A DNA stretch of 36,635 nt from Ilumatobacteraceae bacterium (lineage in GTDB: Bacteria > Actinomycetota > Acidimicrobiia > Acidimicrobiales > Ilumatobacteraceae): assembly GCA_021298195.1 (NCBI GenBank), contig JAJTEQ010000024.1, forward strand, positions 1-36,635, written 5' to 3'. The notes beneath the pieces are model-generated. The model did not search any database. It saw only the letters and a program-made list of their open reading frames with translations, and was not told the origin of the DNA. A program made the translations under genes and the position numbers. Below, in pieces: positions 25,113 through 33,028 of the stretch; position 1 is the stretch's first letter, and each line of letters starts with the position of its first letter.

Positions 25113-26210
25113 TCAGAACTGGTAGATCTTGGCGAGCTCGGGGTCGCGGGCCGACAACTCGCGGGCCAGTTGCACCACCACGCGGCACTGCTTCACGGAG
25201 GCATCGTCCTCCATCTTGCCGTCGAGCATGATGGCGCCGGTGCCGTCACCCATGGCCTCGATCACGCGCATGGCGTGGGCCACGTCACTGGCGCGGGGGC
25301 TGAACACGCGACGGGCGATGTCGATCTGGGCCGGGTGCAACGACCACGCGCCCACGCAACCGAGCAGATACGCGTTACGGAACTGGTCTTCGCACGCGAC
25401 GACGTCCTTGATGTCGCCGAACGGACCGTAGAACGGGAGGATGCCGTGCATCACGCAGGCGTCCACCATGCGGGCCATCGTGTAGTGCCACAGATCCTGT
25501 TGGTACGTGGCGCGCGGAGCGTCGGGCTGATCGGCGTCGGGGTCCTGGCGCACGACGTAATCCGGATGGCCGCCACCGACGCGGGTGGTCTTCATGCGAC
25601 GGTTCGCCGCCAGGTCGGCCGGTCCGAGCGACAGACCCTGCATGCGCGGTGACGCACCACAGATCTCTTCCACGTTGGCCACGCCGCGCGCGGTCTCGAG
25701 GATGGCGTGAATCAGCAACGGCTTCTTCAGTCCGGCCTTGGCCTCCAGTTGGGCCAACAAACGGTCGACGTAGTGGATGTCCTCTGGGCCCTCCACCTTG
25801 GGGATCATGATGACGTCGAACTTGTCGCCGACCTCGGTGACGATGGTGGTGAGATCGTCGAGAGCCCACGGCGAGTCGAGGCTGTTCACGCGGGTCCACA
25901 ACTGTGTGGTTCCCATCGGGACCGTCTTGGCCACCTTCACCAAACCGGCGCGGGCCGCCTCTTTGTCGCTGGCCGGCACGCCATCCTCCAGGTTGCCCAG
26001 GATGATGTCGACCGTGGGGACGATGTCACCCAACTTGGCGACCATCTTCTCGTTGGACGGTGGGAAGAAGTGGATCATCCGGCTCGGACGGAAGGGGATC
26101 TCGCGGACCGGCTCGGGGGCTCCGACGGCGAGGGGTTTGAAGAAGTCCTTGGCGCTGCGCACGACGCAAGGGTAGGTCGTGCAGCGGGGTTTGGGGGAGT
26201 TCGGCGCCAT
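25113..26210 (-). CDS. mcl: (S)-malyl-CoA / beta-methylmalyl-CoA lyase, Chloroflexus type
   Basis: 365 residues from ATG 26210. From [15 protein letters not shown] to the end it closely follows my memory of the Chloroflexus aurantiacus trifunctional malyl-CoA/methylmalyl-CoA/citramalyl-CoA lyase: [49 protein letters not shown] and T-R-V-G-G-G-H-P are kept. It condenses or cleaves glyoxylate with acetyl- or propionyl-CoA (Mg2+-dependent), as in the 3-hydroxypropionate bicycle and the ethylmalonyl-CoA pathway. A methylsuccinyl-CoA dehydrogenase-like gene follows 1.4 kb away. An 11-bp repeat array lies just upstream. Confidence 0.9.
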   Translation of the reverse strand: MAPNSPKPRCTTYPCVVRSAKDFFKPLAVGAPEPVREIPFRPSRMIHFFPPSNEKMVAKLGDIVPTVDIILGNLEDGVPASDKEAARAGLVKVAKTVPMGTTQLWTRVNSLDSPWALDDLTTIVTEVGDKFDVIMIPKVEGPEDIHYVDRLLAQLEAKAGLKKPLLIHAILETARGVANVEEICGASPRMQGLSLGPADLAANRRMKTTRVGGGHPDYVVRQDPDADQPDAPRATYQQDLWHYTMARMVDACVMHGILPFYGPFGDIKDVVACEDQFRNAYLLGCVGAWSLHPAQIDIARRVFSPRASDVAHAMRVIEAMGDGTGAIMLDGKMEDDASVKQCRVVVQLARELSARDPELAKIYQF

Positions 26211-26218
26211 CACACCAC

Positions 26219-26273
26219 CTGACCACCACGAGACCACCACGAGACCACCACCTGATCACCACCTGACCACGAC
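26219..26273. repeat. 11-bp direct repeat array (five units) upstream of mcl
   Basis: Units CTGACCACCAC, GAGACCACCAC (twice), CTGATCACCAC and CTGACCACGAC run head to tail between mcl (-) and the HAD remnant (+). The period is about one helical turn. Minus-strand AGGTGG near the mcl start can serve as Shine-Dalgarno. Confidence 0.9.
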
Positions 26274-26283
26274 GGGTCATGGG

Positions 26284-26289
26284 TACCCT
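26284..26289 (+). promoter_or_regulatory. Leaderless-type -10 box for the HAD gene
   Basis: TACCCT ends 8 nt before the GTG at 26298. Confidence 0.4.
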
Positions 26290-26297
26290 TGAGTGTC

Positions 26298-26859
26298 GTG
26301 CCCGACTGCGATTCTCTCCTCACCATCGACTCACGGCCCATCGACGCGGTGCTGTTCGACGCTGGGGGCATCTTCGTGATCCCCGACCCCACGGTGCTGT
26401 CACCGTTGCTCGCCTTCTACGGTGCCACCACCGATGTGGCGGCGTACCACCGTGCTCACTACCGGGGCATGGCGGCCAAGTCGGCGGCCGGTTCGGGCGA
26501 GAGGGACTGGGCCGTCTACAACGAGGCCTACGTTCGTTGCGTGGGGGTGCCCGATCACGACGTGGCCGAGGCGGCCATCGCCCTCGACCGTTCGCGCAGC
26601 GCCTACCTGTGGCGTCACGTGCTGGACGACAGCGTCGTCGCGTTGCGCGCGTTGCACGAGCGCGGTGTGCCCATCGGAGTGGTGAGCAACGCCACCGGCC
26701 AGATCGAGTCGGTGCCGCGTGGCGTACGTGGGTGACTCGGTGACCATGGACGTTCACGGTGCGCGCAACGCCGGCTTGTTTCCGATTTTGCTCGATCCGT
26801 ACGACGATCATGCGGGCGCCGACTTTCATCGCGTGAAGAGCCTGAGTGAACTGTTGTGA
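26298..26859 (+). pseudogene. HAD-superfamily hydrolase, disrupted by internal deletion
   Basis: From GTG 26298 the frame gives a normal HAD start (A-V-L-F-D-A-G-G-I-F, motif I altered to D-A-G) through motif II (G-V-V-S-N-A-T-G-Q-I-E-S-V), then runs into a stop at 26733-26735. In another frame the protein resumes at once with A-Y-V-G-D-S-V-T-M-D-V-H-G-A-R-N-A-G, motif IV and its flank, and continues to 26859. Normal HADs have roughly 40-50 residues between these points, including the motif III lysine, so a stretch is missing and the frame is lost. Either a decaying gene or an assembly collapse. Confidence 0.8.
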
Positions 26860-26862
26860 GAA

Positions 26863-26888
26863 TTTCCCGTGAGTGTTTCCCGTGAGTG
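26863..26888. repeat. 13-bp tandem duplication at the methyltransferase start
   Basis: TTTCCCGTGAGTG occurs twice head to tail, immediately after the HAD stop. Each copy supplies GTG codons; the second contains the chosen start. Confidence 0.85.
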
Positions 26889-27586
26889 ACGTTCCGGGCT
26901 CCGGCGTTTCGCAGCGTTGGGTGGAATGGCGCCGCACCGTGGATTTGGTGAAGTACGACCAACGCTGGGAGGCGATGGCGGCCCGGGGGGAGAACGTTCA
27001 CGGCGAGGCCGATGCCGTGACGCGGTTGATCGAGAAGCATCTGGATGTACCCGGGCACGAACATGCCTTGCGTGTTCTCGACGCGGGCTGTGGCACGGGT
27101 CGCCTGGCGGTCGAGCTCTCGCGCCGCGGACACGTGGTGACGGCGGTCGATCTCGACCCCGACATGATCGACAAGGCTCGCGACAAGTCCACGGCTGTCA
27201 CATGGTTGGTGGGTGACCTGAGCACGGTGGATGTCACGACGCGCGGTGGTCTCTTCGACGTCATGAATTTCGATGTCATCGTGATGGCGGGCAACATCTT
27301 GAACTTCTGTGCACCGGGCACTCAGACCACCATCGTGCACAACATGGTGAACCACCTGGTCGACGGGGGCGTGTTCGTGTGCGGCTGGTCGCAGGAATTA
27401 CGCGACGACGCCTATCTGTGGAGCGATTTCGTGCGCGACGCCCGTGATGCCGGAGCGAACGTGGCCGAGACGTGGACGAACTGGGATGGTGACGCCATGC
27501 CCGCGTCGGACGCCGTCGGTCTTCTGGGCGGTGAACCGGTGCGCAGTAGCGACTACGCGGTGATCACCGTGATCAAGGTCTCGTGA
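26882..27586 (+). CDS. Class I SAM-dependent methyltransferase
   Basis: 234 residues from GTG 26882 (GTG 26873 possible). The Rossmann core starts with motif I R-V-L-D-A-G-C-G-T-G-R-L, then T-A-V-D-L-D-P-D-M-I (ribose-binding Asp) and F-D-V-I-V-M-A-G-N-I (motif IV). It resembles Methyltransf_11/25 small-molecule enzymes; substrate unknown. It directly follows the broken HAD gene. Its stop lies in a 14-bp repeat shared with the convergent dehydrogenase gene. Confidence 0.88.
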   Translation: MSDVPGSGVSQRWVEWRRTVDLVKYDQRWEAMAARGENVHGEADAVTRLIEKHLDVPGHEHALRVLDAGCGTGRLAVELSRRGHVVTAVDLDPDMIDKARDKSTAVTWLVGDLSTVDVTTRGGLFDVMNFDVIVMAGNILNFCAPGTQTTIVHNMVNHLVDGGVFVCGWSQELRDDAYLWSDFVRDARDAGANVAETWTNWDGDAMPASDAVGLLGGEPVRSSDYAVITVIKVS

Positions 27587-27624
27587 TCAAGAACTCGTGA
27601 TCAAGATCTCGTGATCATTTCTCC
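27569..27624. repeat. 14-bp tandem repeat (four units) spanning two convergent stops
   Basis: Units beginning GTGATCA start at 27569, 27583, 27597 and 27611. The palindrome TGATCA in each unit supplies a TGA on both strands: the methyltransferase ends in one copy and the dehydrogenase (-) in the last. Confidence 0.9.
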
Positions 27625-29315
27625 GTGAGTCGGCGGGCGATGACCTTCAGGCACAGGGTCTCGTCGGCGCCTTCGAAGATGCTCAGCACGCGGGCATCCA
27701 CGAACAAGCGACTCACCGAGTACTCCTCGGCGTAGCCGTAGCCACCGTGAATCTGCATGGCCTCGCGACTGACCCATTCGGCGGCCTTGCACACGTAGGC
27801 CTTCACCATGCTGGCCTCGGTGGTGCCCTCGCCCTTGGCCATCAAACGCGCTACCTGGTAGCCGAACTGGCGGCCGGCCTGGATGAGCACGGCCATGCGG
27901 CCCAACTTCACGCGGGTGAGTTGGTACTCGGCGATGTTCTTGCCGAACACGTTGCGGTTGTGGGCGTGGTCGTACGCGGCCTCGTAGGCGGCCTGCATCA
28001 CACCGACAGCGCGCGCAGCGGTCTGCAGACGGCCGTTCTCGAAACCTTCCATCTGGTAGTAGAAGCCCTTGCCCAGGCCACCTTCCTCGCCGATGAGGTT
28101 CGTGGCCGGCACCCACCAGTTGTCGAGGGCGATCTCGTAGGAGTGCATACCGCGGTATCCGATGGTGTCGATCGGGCGGCCTTCCATCTTTCCGGTGGAA
28201 CCATCGGCACGGACGTTCTGGGTGAACTCAAAACCGTGGGCCTCGCCGCGGGGCTTGGGCACGATGAACAGGCTGAGACCCTTGTGGGTCTTGCTGCGGT
28301 CCGGATCGGTGCGCGCCAACAACATCAACACGTCGGCGCGAGCGGCGAACGTGCACCACGTCTTCACGCCGTTGATGACGTAGCCGGGCGTGCCGTCGGG
28401 TCCTTCGGCGGGAGTGGCGGTCACCTTCAGTCCGGCCACGTCGCTGCCGTAGTCGGGTTCGGTCACCGCGACCGCGGCCATCACCTCGGCGGTGGCCAAC
28501 TTGGGCAACCACTCGGCCTTCTGGGCCTCGGTTCCGCCCTTCACCAGAGCGCGCGTGAGGATCTCGGGACGCGTGATGAGCGAACCACCGATGCCCAGGC
28601 TCGCGCGACTCAGTTCCTCGGTGGCCACGACCATGGCCACGTACTCGCCCTCGCCGCCCTCGGAGAAGCCGCCGTACTCGACGGGCACGGACAATCCGAA
28701 GGCACCCATCTCGGCCAGACCACTGATGATCTCCTCGGGGACGTCCTCGTTGAAACGGTGAACGTGCTCGGCGCGAGGCGCGATGACCTTCTCGGCGAAC
28801 GAGCGGAAGGTGTCCTGCACCATCTCGAAGTCGTCGTCGAGGTGACGCGGTCCCTGCACATCGGCCAGCGAGGCCACGAACTCGGGGTCACGGTACGTGG
28901 AGATGAACGGAACGGCGGTGGCCAGGGGGTTGGGCTCCAGTCCCCACAGCGATTCGCGACCGATCAACTTCGACATCAAGTCGTGGGCCATGTCGGCGGT
29001 GTAAGCGCAGGTGATGAGACCCTCATGATCGCCCTTGGCGCCGTAGTCGAGCAAGGAGCGGGCGGTCTCCACGGCTGAAGCAGCGTGAGCCAAGTCGTAG
29101 GCCAGTACCTGATGTACGTCGGCGCCCCCGATGGACGACAGGTGGCGCAAGGCTTTCCCGATGGCGCGCGAGGCGAGATCGATGACCTCGGCGGCGGTCT
29201 GCAGGTCGGGGGAGATCTGGGGGCGGGATGTTCCGGTCACGCCGAGAACGCTACCGATCACCCCCATGGCCACGGGAAGTCGGGACGGTACGACCGGGGC
29301 GCCCACGATGGTCAC
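27615..29315 (-). CDS. mcd: Acyl-CoA dehydrogenase, (2S)-methylsuccinyl-CoA dehydrogenase-like
   Basis: 566 residues, much longer than the ~385 of standard acyl-CoA dehydrogenases. The ~150-residue N-terminal extension with V-L-A-Y-D-L-A-H-A-A-S-A-V-E-T-A-R, L-L-D-Y-G-A-K-G and L-I-G-R-E matches my memory of Mcd from the ethylmalonyl-CoA pathway, which oxidises methylsuccinyl-CoA to mesaconyl-CoA with FAD. The core has A-V-T-E-P-D-Y-G-S-D-V-A-G, W-C-T-F-A-A-R-A, and the C-terminal Q-I-H-G-G-Y-G-Y-A-E-E-Y and F-E-G-A-D-E-T. GTG 29315 has AAAGG upstream; ATG 29267 is an alternative. Divergent from the LOG gene by 27 bp. Confidence 0.85.
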   Translation of the reverse strand: MTIVGAPVVPSRLPVAMGVIGSVLGVTGTSRPQISPDLQTAAEVIDLASRAIGKALRHLSSIGGADVHQVLAYDLAHAASAVETARSLLDYGAKGDHEGLITCAYTADMAHDLMSKLIGRESLWGLEPNPLATAVPFISTYRDPEFVASLADVQGPRHLDDDFEMVQDTFRSFAEKVIAPRAEHVHRFNEDVPEEIISGLAEMGAFGLSVPVEYGGFSEGGEGEYVAMVVATEELSRASLGIGGSLITRPEILTRALVKGGTEAQKAEWLPKLATAEVMAAVAVTEPDYGSDVAGLKVTATPAEGPDGTPGYVINGVKTWCTFAARADVLMLLARTDPDRSKTHKGLSLFIVPKPRGEAHGFEFTQNVRADGSTGKMEGRPIDTIGYRGMHSYEIALDNWWVPATNLIGEEGGLGKGFYYQMEGFENGRLQTAARAVGVMQAAYEAAYDHAHNRNVFGKNIAEYQLTRVKLGRMAVLIQAGRQFGYQVARLMAKGEGTTEASMVKAYVCKAAEWVSREAMQIHGGYGYAEEYSVSRLFVDARVLSIFEGADETLCLKVIARRLTEK

Positions 29316-29342
29316 TGGTCACCTTTGTGCGACGATGTCCGC

Positions 29343-29978
29343 GTGAGTATTTCGGTGAATTCGGGGTCGTCGTCCGGAACGCCGTCACTTTGCGTCTATT
29401 GCGGGTCCAGTTCGGGGAGCGATCCCCGCTTCGCCGCGGCGGCCGCCGACCTCGGTCGCGAACTGGCCGGTCGTGGTGTGGGTCTGGTGTACGGAGGCGG
29501 TCGGATCGGCCTCATGGGGCTGGTGGCCGATGCGGTGCTCGACTCCGGGGGTCGGGTGCACGGTGTCATTCCCGAGCATCTGGTGCGCGCCGAGACCGCC
29601 CACGTGGGCCTCGATCATCTGGACGTGGTGTCGTCGATGCACGAGCGCAAGGCCCGCATGGACGAACTGTCGGATGGGTTCATCGTGTTGCCGGGCGGCT
29701 TCGGCACCCTCGACGAGGTCTTCGAGATTCTCACCTGGAATCAACTGGGGCTCATCGCCAAGCCGGTGGTGTTCCTGAACGTGGCCGGATACTTCTCCCC
29801 GTTGATGACGGCGATCGACCACATGATCGATTCGGGTTTCGTGAAAGAGACGTTCCGAGCGTTGGTGAACGTGACCGACGACGTTGTTCGTGCCGTCGAC
29901 CTTGCGACGGGTCCGGCTCCGGTGGTCGACGGGAAGCTGCGCGATCTGGACGTCACGGCGAAGCGGAGCACGCTGTGA
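29343..29978 (+). CDS. LOG-family protein (cytokinin riboside phosphate phosphoribohydrolase type)
   Basis: 211 residues from GTG 29343. Rossmann-like lysine-decarboxylase-lookalike family: C-V-Y-C-G-S-S-S-G, G-L-V-Y-G-G-G-R-I-G-L-M-G and the hallmark P-G-G-F-G-T-L-D-E at ~117-125, with nearby R-K-A-R-M. Family members release the base from nucleoside 5'-monophosphates, as in cytokinin activation or purine salvage. The stop overlaps the GTG of the next gene (GTGA), so the two are translationally coupled. Confidence 0.92.
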   Translation: MSISVNSGSSSGTPSLCVYCGSSSGSDPRFAAAAADLGRELAGRGVGLVYGGGRIGLMGLVADAVLDSGGRVHGVIPEHLVRAETAHVGLDHLDVVSSMHERKARMDELSDGFIVLPGGFGTLDEVFEILTWNQLGLIAKPVVFLNVAGYFSPLMTAIDHMIDSGFVKETFRALVNVTDDVVRAVDLATGPAPVVDGKLRDLDVTAKRSTL

Positions 29979-30948
29979 ACGATCGAGCCCCGAACGATCG
30001 AGCCCCGAACGATCACGTGTTTCCGGGCGATGACTGGGAGACGGCACCGCCGGACGCGGCGGTGAACGTCGGGGTCATGGACGCGTCCCTCGACGAATTG
30101 TTCGGCGTGCGCGGCGATCCACCCGGAATCTCCCTCGCATGGCCAAGAGCATCACGCACGCACTGGTGGGCATCTTGGTGAACGACGGGCGCATCGAGAG
30201 TCAAATCGACCTCGATTCTCCCGTGAACGTGCCCGAGTGGTCGAACTCTCCGCGAGCGACGATCACGATGGGTGATCTGTTGCGCATGCGCGACGGTCTG
30301 GACTTCGTCGAGGATTACGTGGTCGACGAATCCGGTCATGCCCGATCGGATGTCATCGCGATGTTGTTCGGCGACGGTGCCGCTGACGTTGCCGGATACG
30401 CGCGGTCACGACCGTCGCTGCATGCCCCGGGCTCGACCTGGTCCTATTCGTCGGGCACCACGAACATCATCTGTTCGTTGCTCGGTGAGCTGGTCGGCGG
30501 TCAGGATCAGATGCGGGCCTTCATCGAGGATCGATTGTTCGCTCCCTTGGGCATGACCTCGGCGGTTCCCCGATTCGACGACGCGGGCACCTTCATCGGT
30601 TCGTCGTACGTGTACGCGACCGCGCGCGATTTCGCCCGCTTCGGACATCTGTACCTGTGCGGTGGACGGTGGGGTGATCGTCAGGTCGTCCCCGAGTCGT
30701 GGGTGGACTCGGTTCACGACATGCACGCCGTCGATCCGGAGAATGGCCACGGATACTCGTGGCACTGGTGGAACTGGAACTCTCGACCCGAGACGATGGC
30801 CGCGCTCGGTTACGAGGGTCAGCGCATCATCGTGGATCCGACCCGCGACCTCGTGGTGGTGCACCTCGGCAAGTGGGTCGCTGAGACGCAACCCGAACTC
30901 GATCGTCATCTCACGTCCATCGTCGAGTCGTTCGCCATCAGCAAGTAG
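29975..30948 (+). pseudogene. Serine hydrolase (beta-lactamase family), disrupted by internal deletion
   Basis: GTG 29975 overlaps the LOG stop. The first frame gives M-N-D-R-A-P-N-D-R-A-P-N-D-H then F-P-G-D-D-W-E, the usual N-terminus, and ends at a stop at 30179-30181. In another frame the protein resumes near 30139 with M-A-K-S-I-T-H-A-L-V-G-I-L, the end of the catalytic S-x-x-K motif, but the Ser codon is replaced (CGC, Arg). The remaining part is intact (H-A-P-G-S-T-W-S-Y-S-S-G-T-T-N-I, Y-S-W-H-W-W-N-W). Roughly 35-50 residues before the active site are missing. A decaying gene or an assembly collapse; it cannot make an active enzyme as read. Confidence 0.8.
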
Positions 30949-31034
30949 CTCCCGTGACCGAACAGATCCCGTGACGGAATGGCTCGGGGAGCGATGTTCG
31001 CGGGCTACGACCCCGAAACTGCTAGGAATGGAGC

Positions 31035-32405
31035 ATGTTTGGAGGGGCTGGGGCTGTCGCCGACGACTCCGGATCCCTGCGCCGGCGGGTGCGTCGCACC
31101 GCCATCATTCGCACCCTGAAGGTGCTGGCTTCCCTCGCCGTCGTCTACTTCCTGATCCTCAACATCCCGGGCTTGCGCAACGCGGTCGATCAGCTCAGCG
31201 AAGTTCAGCCGGGATTGTTGGTACTCGGTCTCGCTCTGGAATTGGTCGCGCTCTTTTGCTATTCGGCGATGACCAAGGCCGCGCTCGGTCCGGTCGCCGA
31301 CCACCTACCCACCTGGCGACTGTTCCGCATCCAGTTGTCCACGCGCGCCTTGTCCAGCCTGGTGCCCGGGGGCAGCGCGGCGGGTTCGGCCTTGGGTTAC
31401 CGGCTTCTCACCGTTGCCGGGGTGCCGGGCCCCGACGCCGGATTCGCTCTGGCCACCTCGGGTCTCGCATCGGCCGTGGTGCTCAACCTCATCTTGTGGT
31501 CGGGGCTCATCATCTCCATTCCGATTCGGGGGGTGAACCCGGTGTACGGAACGGCGGCGGTCGCCGGGATCATCCTGATGGGCATCGCGGTGGCCATCAT
31601 CTTCGGTCTGATCGAAGGTCAGGAACGGTCGGAGAAGTTGTTGCGCGCGGTGGCTCGGCGACTGCACCTGAACGAGGATCGTGCCGGTGAGGCGGTGCGC
31701 CACATCGGCGGTCGGATGCAGGAACTTTCGGCGGATCGCGCCATGCTGCGCCGGTTGGTGGGGTGGGCCACCGCGAACTGGTTGATCGATGCGGCCGCGT
31801 TGTGGGTGTTCCTGCGCTCGTTCGGTGGCTCGGTGTCCGTCGACGGACTGATCGTGGCCTTCGGTTTGGCCAACGTTCTGGCGGCCATCCCCATCACCCC
31901 GGGCGGGTTGGGGGTGGTGGAGGCCACCTACGTGCCGGTGCTGGTGGGCTTCGGTCTGCCCCGCGCGACGGTGGTGGTGGGCGTGCTGTCGTATCGCATC
32001 GCTCAGTATTGGTTGCCCATTCTCATCGGTGGCGGCATGTATCTGTCGTTGCGCGTGGGGCCGTGGGCCATCGCTCGTCAACAACTGGAACCCCTGCGTG
32101 ACGTGGTGGCCACCGCGGGCGTGGAGGATGAGAGCATCCTCGACTTCTCCGAGCGGTATCCGGCCAAGGAGCGCACCGGCCAGATCAACTCGCCGTCCAC
32201 CTCGGCACGCGACGAGGCACAAACGGAACGGATGCTGGCCGAGCGTCGCGAGCGAGAGCGACGCGAGCGCGACGAACTGGAAGCCGAGTCGTTGTCTCCG
32301 TGGACGGGCGCGGTCGATCCCGGCATGTTCGACGACGATGCCCCGGTTCACGACGATGCCCCGGTTCATGGCGACGATGACGGAGCGTCGGCGGGTCGGG
32401 GCTAG
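31035..32405 (+). CDS. Flippase-like membrane protein (LPG-synthase TM / UPF0104 family)
   Basis: 456 residues with about eight hydrophobic helices between residues 28 and 350. Family motifs: the conserved R-A-L-S-S-L-V-P-G-G-S-A-A-G region and P-I-T-P-G-G-L-G-V-V-E-A. Related membrane domains move or modify lipid-linked substrates. A hydrophilic cytoplasmic tail (~350-456) carries a charged R-E-R-E-R-R-E-R-D coiled-coil-like stretch and two copies of D-D-A-P-V-H from an 18-bp duplication. A TAGGAA 6 nt before the ATG resembles the leaderless promoters. No lysyltransferase domain follows, so it is not a full MprF. Confidence 0.87.
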   Translation: MFGGAGAVADDSGSLRRRVRRTAIIRTLKVLASLAVVYFLILNIPGLRNAVDQLSEVQPGLLVLGLALELVALFCYSAMTKAALGPVADHLPTWRLFRIQLSTRALSSLVPGGSAAGSALGYRLLTVAGVPGPDAGFALATSGLASAVVLNLILWSGLIISIPIRGVNPVYGTAAVAGIILMGIAVAIIFGLIEGQERSEKLLRAVARRLHLNEDRAGEAVRHIGGRMQELSADRAMLRRLVGWATANWLIDAAALWVFLRSFGGSVSVDGLIVAFGLANVLAAIPITPGGLGVVEATYVPVLVGFGLPRATVVVGVLSYRIAQYWLPILIGGGMYLSLRVGPWAIARQQLEPLRDVVATAGVEDESILDFSERYPAKERTGQINSPSTSARDEAQTERMLAERRERERRERDELEAESLSPWTGAVDPGMFDDDAPVHDDAPVHGDDDGASAGRG

Positions 32406-32408
32406 TTT
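32403..32408 (+). promoter_or_regulatory. Leaderless-type -10 box for the MaoC gene
   Basis: TAGTTT ends 7 nt before the ATG at 32416; its TAG is also the stop codon of the preceding gene. Confidence 0.45.
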
Positions 32409-32415
32409 CGGGTCC

Positions 32416-32934
32416 ATGACCGTTCATGAGCGCCCCTTTGGTCGTCACCTCGAGGATTTCGTCGTCGGCGACGTCTACCGTCACTGGCCCGGCAAGACCA
32501 TCACCGAGTACGACGATCATCTCTTCTGCATGATCACGATGAACCATCACCCGTTGCACACGAACGATTGGTTCGCCGCCAACAGCGTGCAGGGTCGCAA
32601 CGTGGTGGTGGGCAATCTGGTGTACTCGTTGGTGTTGGGTATGAGCGTTCCCGACGTCAGTGGTGCGGCCATTGCCAATCTCGAGGTCGAAACCCTGCAG
32701 CACAAATTCCCCACGTTCCACGGCGACACCATTCACGCCGAGACGCGCGTGCTCGACGTGGCGGAGAGCAAATCGAAGAACGATCGCGGCATCGTGACCG
32801 TCGAGACCAAGGGTTTCAACCAGGACGGCAAGGAAGTGTGTTACTTCCGTCGTCGGGTGATGGTGTGGAAGCGCGAATTCGCGCCGACGCGTCAGCGTCC
32901 GTACGACGGCGACAGCGCCTGGGGCGACGCCTGA
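32416..32934 (+). CDS. MaoC-like hotdog dehydratase, mesaconyl-CoA hydratase-like
   Basis: 172 residues, one hotdog domain: L-E-D-F-V-V-G-D-V-Y-R-H near the start, T-I-T-E-Y-D-D-H-L-F, a N-H-H-P-L-H-T catalytic-type His/Asp region, and F-P-T-F-H-G-D-T-I-H-A-E-T-R-V-L. It resembles the mycobacterial Rv2499c group and the N-terminal domain of mesaconyl-CoA hydratase. With mcl and mcd in the window, hydration of mesaconyl-CoA to methylmalyl-CoA is a reasonable role, but true Mch proteins are about twice as long, so another enoyl-CoA substrate is possible. The start sits just after the flippase stop. Confidence 0.82.
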   Translation: MTVHERPFGRHLEDFVVGDVYRHWPGKTITEYDDHLFCMITMNHHPLHTNDWFAANSVQGRNVVVGNLVYSLVLGMSVPDVSGAAIANLEVETLQHKFPTFHGDTIHAETRVLDVAESKSKNDRGIVTVETKGFNQDGKEVCYFRRRVMVWKREFAPTRQRPYDGDSAWGDA

Positions 32935-32944
32935 GTTCACGTTC

Positions 32945-33028
32945 GTGACGTAAACCGTGACGTGAACCGTGACGTGAACCGTGACGTGATCAGTGACGAA
33001 ATCAGTGACGAAATCAGTGACGAAATCA
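32945..33028. repeat. 12-bp tandem repeat, seven units, of GTG start codons
   Basis: Units starting GTGACG repeat every 12 bp from 32945 to 33028. All GTGs share the frame of the mutY-like gene. Units 1-4 read GTG-ACG-TAA or GTG-ACG-TGA (start-Thr-stop); units 5-7 read GTG-ACG-AAA-TCA and are open into the gene. Confidence 0.95.

Noticed and set aside
26219-26273. 11-bp iterons as a replication origin or CRISPR
   Set aside because: No Rep or Cas gene, no AT-rich segment and no spacers; the units are contiguous.
31035-32405. Full lysylphosphatidylglycerol synthase (MprF)
   Set aside because: Only the membrane flippase-like part is present; the C-terminal tail is charged low-complexity sequence, not an aminoacyltransferase domain.
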